From DASYHS01 sp035998295 (GTDB lineage: Bacteria; Pseudomonadota; Alphaproteobacteria; Azospirillales; Azospirillaceae), in assembly GCF_035998295.1 (NCBI RefSeq), contig NZ_DASYHS010000039.1, forward strand, positions 1-9,553: 9,553 nt of DNA, read 5' to 3'. Shown here piece after piece: positions 5,645-9,553 of this stretch. The translations under genes and the position numbers were made by a program. Position 1 is the stretch's first letter; the number at the start of each line of letters is the position of its first letter. Below the pieces are notes generated by a model, which worked only from the letters and a program-made list of their open reading frames with translations, was not told the DNA's origin and did no database searches.

Positions 5645-8600
5645 GTGCAGGCTGGACCCCGGATCTACAACCTTTTTCCTCTGCTGGCCGGATCGGTCCA
5701 GGACTGGAAGGGGCACCTCCCGCGGATTTCCGCGATGGCTTTCGATTGGGTGTTCTTGAACCCGATCCACTATCCCGGCTTCTCCGGCAGCCTCTACGCG
5801 GTCAAGGACCCGTACCGGCTGCACGATCTGTTCCAGGGCGGCGCCCCGGAGAGCCCGGACGACCTGCTGCGCGGGTTCCTGGCCGAAGCCGGGGAACGGG
5901 GGCTCCGGGTCATGCTCGACCTGGTGGTGAACCACACCTCCAAGGATTCCGTCCTGGTCGAGCGCCAGCCGAACTGGTTCCTGCGCGAGCCCGACGGCAG
6001 CATCCGCAGCCCGCGCGCGGTGGACCCGGTCGACCCGTCCAAGGTCACGGTCTGGGGCGACCTCGCGGAACTGGACTACGACGACCCCGGTGCCCGCGAA
6101 GGGCTGGTGCGCTACTGGTCGGACTATGTCCGGCACTATGTCGGCCTGGGCGTCCAGGGGTTCCGCTGCGACGCCGCCTACCAGGTCCCGGCGGGCGTGT
6201 GGCGCGAGCTGATCCGGGCGGCGCGCGAGGTCGATCCCGAGTGCCAGTTCTTCGCCGAGACGCTGGGCTGCACGGTGGAGCAGGTCGAGGCGCTGAGGGA
6301 CGCCGGCTTCGACTTCCTGTTCAACAGCGCCAAATGGTGGGATTTCCGGGAGGACTGGCTGCTCGACCAGTACGAGCGCTTCCGCAGGATCGCGCCCTCG
6401 ATCGCCTTTCCCGAAAGCCACGACACCGAACGCCTGGCCGCCGAGCTCGGCAGCCAGGACAGCCGACGGCTGGCCGCCCTCCTGAAGATGCGCTACCTGT
6501 TCTCGGCCTGCTTCTCGACCGGCGTCATGATGCCGATCGGCTATGAATACGGCTTCACCGGCCGCCTCGACGTCGTGCGCACGCGCCCCTCCGACTGGGA
6601 GGAGCCGAAGGTCGACCTGACCCAGTTCATCGCCGACGTCAACACGATGAAGGCGTCGATCCCGGCGCTCAACGCCGAAGGGCCGCAGCGCCGCGTCACG
6701 TCGCCCCATTCCCCGGTGATGGGCCTGGCCCGCTGGAGCCCGGACGGCAACGACGCGGTCGTCGTGGTCGTCAATCCGGACGAGATCCGGTCCCATTTCG
6801 TCGACCCGGGCCCGCTGCTGACCGCGACCGGCGGCCGGTACGACGGCTTCTCGGACGCGACACCGCAGCTCGCTCCCCGCCCGTTCCTGCCCGGCCAGAT
6901 GCTGTCGCTGGAGCCGCTGGAAATGCGCATCTTCCGCGGCCGGGACCGGGCGTCGGCGGTGGCCGAAGCCGCCTCTCCGCCCGGCCGCGAGGCCTCGCTC
7001 GACAACCTGGAGCGGCTGGCCTCCAGCCGCGTCGCGATCGAGGCCGTGTTCCCCGAGCTCGACGGCGGCCGCTTCCCGATCAAGCGCGAGGTCGGCGACG
7101 TGCTCGAGGTGTGGGCGGACGTGTTCGCCGACGGGCACGAGAAGATCAACGCCTGCATACGGTACCGGCCGCTGGGCGACACCGTCTGGCACGAGGCCCC
7201 CCTCGAGTTCCACGACAACGACCGCTGGGTCGGCCGCGTCGCGCTGGCCCGCAACGGGCGCTATCTCTACACGATCGAGGCCTGGCGCGACCTGTTCGAG
7301 CATTGGCGCAGCGACTTCCTGAAGAAGCAGGCGGCCGGGCAGCCGGTCTCGCTGGAGCTGATCGAGGGGCGCAACCTCGTCGAGCGGTCCGTGCGCTGCA
7401 CCAGCGACGAGGCGGGCCGGGCGATCCTGCGCGTCTTCCACGAGCGGCTGGAGGAGATCGAGGACGAGGCGGCCCTGACCCGCGCGCTGCTGTCGGACGA
7501 TCTCCACCTGGCGATGCGCCGGCACGGCGAGCGGGTGAACCTGTCGCGCTACCGGGAGCTGGAGGTCTTCGTCGACCGCACCGCGGCCCGCTTCGCGGCG
7601 TGGTACGAACTGTTCCCCCGTTCGATGAGCGACGACCCGGCCCGGCACGGCACCTTCGACGACGTGATCGCCAAGCTGCCCTACGTCGCCTCGATGAATT
7701 TCGACGTGCTGTACTTCCCGCCGATCCACCCGATCGGCACGACCTTCCGCAAGGGCAGGAACAACACCCTGACCCCCGAGGCCGGCGACGTCGGCAGCCC
7801 CTATGCGATCGGCTCGGAGGAGGGCGGGCACGACGCGATCCATCCCGAGCTCGGCAGCTTCGACGACTTCGCCCGGCTGGTGCGGGCCGCGCGCGAGCAC
7901 GGGCTGGAGGTGGCGCTCGACTTCGCGATCCAGTGCTCGCCGGACCATCCCTGGATCCGCGAGCATCCGCAGTGGTTCGACTGGCGGCCCGACGGCACGA
8001 TCAAATACGCCGAGAACCCGCCCAAGAAGTACCAGGACATCGTCAACGTCCATTTCTACCGCGAGGCCAAGCCGGACATCTGGCTCGCGCTGCGCGACAT
8101 CGTGCTGTTCTGGGCGGGGCACGGGGTCAAGATCTTCCGCGTCGACAATCCCCACACCAAGCCGCTGCCCTTCTGGGAGTGGCTGATCCGGGAGGTGCAG
8201 GACCGCGACCCGGAGGTGCTCTTCCTGGCCGAGGCGTTCACGCGGCCGAAGCTGATGAAGCGCCTCGCCAAGCTCGGCTTCACCCAGAGCTACAGCTACT
8301 TCACCTGGCGCAACACCAAGGCCGAACTGACGGAGTACCTGACCGAACTGACCCAGGCGGAGCCGCGCGAGTACATGCGCGCCAACTTCTTCGCCAATAC
8401 GCCCGACATCAACCCGCCGTTCCTCCAGACCGGCGGCCGGGCCGCGTTCATGACCCGCTTCATGCTCGCCTCGACGCTGTCGAGCGTCTACGGGATCTAC
8501 AGCGGCTTCGAGCTGTGCGAGGGCACGCCGGTGCCGGGCAAGGAGGAGTACCTGAACTCCGAGAAGTACGAGATCAAGGCCTGGGACTGGGAGCGGCCCG

Positions 8601-8974
8601 GCAACATCCGGGACTACGTGGCGCGCGTGAATCGGATCCGGCTGGAGAACCCGGCGCTTTGGGAATACGACAATTTGCGCTTCTACAACGCCTTCGACGA
8701 CAACGTCCTGTTCTACGGCAAGATGACCCGCGAGCGGGACAACATGATCCTGGTCGCCGTCAACCTGGACCCCAACGCCGCCCACGGCGCAACGATCGAG
8801 GTCCCGCTGTGGGAACTGGGCCTGCCGGACCACGCCCATGTCGACGTCGAGGACCTGTTCACCGGCGGCCGGCATACCTGGTACGGCAAGCACCAGCAGG
8901 TCTGGCTCGACCCGCAGCGCAACCCCTGCGCCATCTGGAGGATCATCCCGCCGGGCATCGGACAGCGGGTCTGA
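5645..8974 (+). CDS. glgE: GlgE-type alpha-1,4-glucan:maltose-1-phosphate maltosyltransferase fused to an N-terminal GH13 domain
   Basis: This cytoplasmic enzyme of about 1109 residues should extend alpha-1,4-glucan with maltosyl units from maltose 1-phosphate. Residues 1-434 form a complete GH13 (alpha-amylase family) module: DLVVNH from Asp92, nucleophile Asp176 in FRCDAA, acid/base Glu205 in FFAETLG, His259-Asp260 in ESHDTE, then a beta-sandwich end. A short Ala/Ser/Pro linker follows. Residues about 459-650 are the GlgE N-domain (DUF3416-like). From about 650 comes the GlgE catalytic barrel: YFPPIHPIG, NPPKKYQDI, nucleophile Asp834 in FRVDNPHTKP, Glu863 in FLAEAFTRP and Asp921 in NTPDIN, spaced as in Streptomyces GlgE. 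A C-terminal beta domain closes the protein. Usual GlgE is about 650-700 residues, so the front module is extra. GTG at 5645 is chosen for its GGAGAGG site; ATG at 5591 is the alternative. The frame is open far upstream only because of GC bias. Function of the front domain is unknown. Confidence 0.92.
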   Translation: MQAGPRIYNLFPLLAGSVQDWKGHLPRISAMAFDWVFLNPIHYPGFSGSLYAVKDPYRLHDLFQGGAPESPDDLLRGFLAEAGERGLRVMLDLVVNHTSKDSVLVERQPNWFLREPDGSIRSPRAVDPVDPSKVTVWGDLAELDYDDPGAREGLVRYWSDYVRHYVGLGVQGFRCDAAYQVPAGVWRELIRAAREVDPECQFFAETLGCTVEQVEALRDAGFDFLFNSAKWWDFREDWLLDQYERFRRIAPSIAFPESHDTERLAAELGSQDSRRLAALLKMRYLFSACFSTGVMMPIGYEYGFTGRLDVVRTRPSDWEEPKVDLTQFIADVNTMKASIPALNAEGPQRRVTSPHSPVMGLARWSPDGNDAVVVVVNPDEIRSHFVDPGPLLTATGGRYDGFSDATPQLAPRPFLPGQMLSLEPLEMRIFRGRDRASAVAEAASPPGREASLDNLERLASSRVAIEAVFPELDGGRFPIKREVGDVLEVWADVFADGHEKINACIRYRPLGDTVWHEAPLEFHDNDRWVGRVALARNGRYLYTIEAWRDLFEHWRSDFLKKQAAGQPVSLELIEGRNLVERSVRCTSDEAGRAILRVFHERLEEIEDEAALTRALLSDDLHLAMRRHGERVNLSRYRELEVFVDRTAARFAAWYELFPRSMSDDPARHGTFDDVIAKLPYVASMNFDVLYFPPIHPIGTTFRKGRNNTLTPEAGDVGSPYAIGSEEGGHDAIHPELGSFDDFARLVRAAREHGLEVALDFAIQCSPDHPWIREHPQWFDWRPDGTIKYAENPPKKYQDIVNVHFYREAKPDIWLALRDIVLFWAGHGVKIFRVDNPHTKPLPFWEWLIREVQDRDPEVLFLAEAFTRPKLMKRLAKLGFTQSYSYFTWRNTKAELTEYLTELTQAEPREYMRANFFANTPDINPPFLQTGGRAAFMTRFMLASTLSSVYGIYSGFELCEGTPVPGKEEYLNSEKYEIKAWDWERPGNIRDYVARVNRIRLENPALWEYDNLRFYNAFDDNVLFYGKMTRERDNMILVAVNLDPNAAHGATIEVPLWELGLPDHAHVDVEDLFTGGRHTWYGKHQQVWLDPQRNPCAIWRIIPPGIGQRV

Positions 8975-8984
8975 GATCGCCACG

Positions 8985-9010
8985 CCCACGGGTCCTTGCA
9001 TGAGCGTGGG
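8985..9010 (+). terminator. Weak candidate terminator hairpin after the GlgE gene
   Basis: CCCACG at 8985-8990 pairs with CGTGGG at 9005-9010 across a 14-base loop, starting 10 bp after the TGA stop, and is followed by a G-rich tract with a short TTT rather than a clear T-run. The stem is short. The larger REP hairpins further downstream may do the terminating instead. Confidence 0.25.
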
Positions 9011-9069
9011 GGTTTGTGGGGGTGGGGCCGGAAGGTGTGGTGGGGTGGCTGCACGCATGGTTGAAAATT

Positions 9070-9229
9070 CCCTCTCCCATGCAATGGGAGAGGGAGGGGC
9101 CCGCCGCGTCAGCGGTGGGAAGGTGAGGGTCGGGCGGCGGGAAACGGCTTTTGGGGCGAGAGCGCGCAGCCCTCACCCTCCCGCACCTGCGGTGCGGGCC
9201 CCTCCCTCTCCCGTTGCACGGGAGAGGGG
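9070..9229. repeat. Inverted pair of REP-like two-hairpin units
   Basis: The arm at 9070-9129 and the arm at 9170-9229 are near-exact reverse complements, separated by 40 bases. Each arm has an outer hairpin: 9070-9080 pairs perfectly with 9084-9094 (stem starting CCCTCTCCC, loop GCA), and 9204-9214 pairs perfectly with 9218-9228 (loop TGC). Each also has an inner hairpin. In the right arm, CCCGCACC at 9180-9187 pairs with GGTGCGGG at 9191-9198. In the left arm the corresponding stem around 9102-9118 is imperfect. Both arms end inward in GGTGAGGG or its complement. The whole can fold into one long stem or several small ones. It fills most of the gap between two convergent genes. This looks like a dispersed, BIME-type intergenic element common in GC-rich proteobacteria and may stop or stabilise transcripts from both sides. 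The two outer stems differ in sequence (AT/AT versus GT/AC next to the loop) while both staying paired, which suggests compensatory change. Confidence 0.85.
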
Positions 9230-9234
9230 TAGTT

Positions 9235-9553
9235 CTACTTGCGGCGGGCCATCGACCTGAGGGCGCGGCGCTCGCGGCGGTTCAATTGGGGTTCGGCGAC
9301 GACCGACGGCAGGAGCGTGGTCAGGTCGAGGTCGTCGAGGATCGGGGCGGGGGTGGGCTTGACGGGCTCGATCGCGGGCAGGCGGCCGTTGCCTTTGCCG
9401 TTCATGCCGTGCAGCTGCATCAGCCGGTCGATCGCGCGCAGCGCGTGGCCGGTCTGGCCGTTGGCGATGGAGTGCTCGACCAGGTGGGACAGCCAGGCCT
9501 CCAGGCGCTCGAACATGGCGGCGTGGCCGGTCTCGCGGGCGGCGGACAATGTG
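9235..9553 (-). CDS. Hypothetical protein, N-terminus beyond the window
   Basis: I do not recognise this protein. The frame ends at TAG (9235-9237, read on this strand) and stays open to the right edge, giving at least 105 codons. No ATG lies near the edge: the first candidates are TTG at 9547-9549 and an internal ATG at 9514-9516 (MFERLEAW), so the gene probably starts outside the window. The visible part begins with a predicted helical stretch (FERLEAWLSHLVEHS, then HALRAIDRLMQLHGM), continues through a Pro-rich linker (IEPVKPTPAPILDDLD) and ends in a strongly basic tail, NRRERRALRSMARRK. The tail might bind nucleic acid, but that is a guess. There is no signal peptide or membrane span in the visible part. 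The stop codon is only 5 bp from the REP-like repeat. Confidence 0.6.
   Translation of the reverse strand, partial: TLSAARETGHAAMFERLEAWLSHLVEHSIANGQTGHALRAIDRLMQLHGMNGKGNGRLPAIEPVKPTPAPILDDLDLTTLLPSVVAEPQLNRRERRALRSMARRK

Noticed and set aside
7111..9003. Plus-strand frame of 630 codons inside the GlgE gene, in another frame
   Set aside because: It overlaps the conserved GlgE catalytic domain entirely and has biased Arg/Ala/Gly/Pro composition, a GC-skew artefact.
5558..9058. Open frame of more than 1100 codons on the minus strand, antisense to the GlgE gene
   Set aside because: It mirrors the GlgE gene almost end to end. Its product is dominated by Arg, Val, Leu, Asp, Gly and Gln with no recognisable domain, as expected from the complementary strand of GC-rich coding DNA.
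9070..9229. CRISPR array or insertion-sequence ends
   Set aside because: There are only two units, in inverted rather than direct orientation, with internal palindromes. There is no transposase gene between them (40 bp), so a REP-like pair explains it better.

Overview
The window is a GC-rich stretch (G/C strongly preferred at third codon positions), tightly packed with genes. It looks like chromosomal DNA of an alphaproteobacterium, possibly near Rhodospirillales or Rhizobiales. The clues are the composition, protein sequences of familiar alphaproteobacterial character, a possible EcfG-type stress promoter and a paired REP-like intergenic element. This placement is an inference from style, not from a marker gene.

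Region 1 (1-4683, + strand) is a probable five-gene operon: the 3' part of an M20-family amidohydrolase/deacylase gene, a secreted solute-binding protein, two inner-membrane permeases and an ATPase. Together the last four form a complete ABC importer of the polyamine/opine-type (PotABCD-like) architecture. Spacing is 37 bp, 19 bp and then two ATGA stop/start overlaps. The layout suggests that the importer brings in an acylated or amide-type solute which the M20 enzyme hydrolyses in the cytoplasm. The substrate cannot be read from the sequence. The M20 protein has Ser where the family's last metal-binding His is expected.

Region 2 (4688-5506, - strand) is a single-domain PPK2-type polyphosphate kinase, convergent with the importer operon with only 4 bp between the stop codons. 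Region 3 (5507-5644) is a 138-bp divergent intergenic region. It carries a candidate sigma-EcfG (general stress response) promoter, GGAAC-N17-GGTT, reading rightward, overlapped by a short inverted repeat.

Region 4 (5645-8974, + strand) is a very large GlgE-type maltosyltransferase of about 1109 residues. A complete extra GH13 alpha-amylase-family module, with its own intact Asp/Glu/Asp triad, is fused in front of the usual GlgE N-domain and catalytic GH13 domain. Usual GlgE partners (treS, maltokinase, glgB) are not seen in this window. Polyphosphate and alpha-glucan are both storage or stress polymers, so the divergent pair may form one stress/storage module.

Region 5 (8975-9234) is a 260-bp intergenic stretch dominated by two inverted copies of a two-hairpin REP-like unit. 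Region 6 (9235-9553, - strand) is the 3' part of an unrecognised small, basic-tailed protein gene that runs off the right edge. No tRNA, rRNA, CRISPR array, insertion sequence or phage gene was seen.
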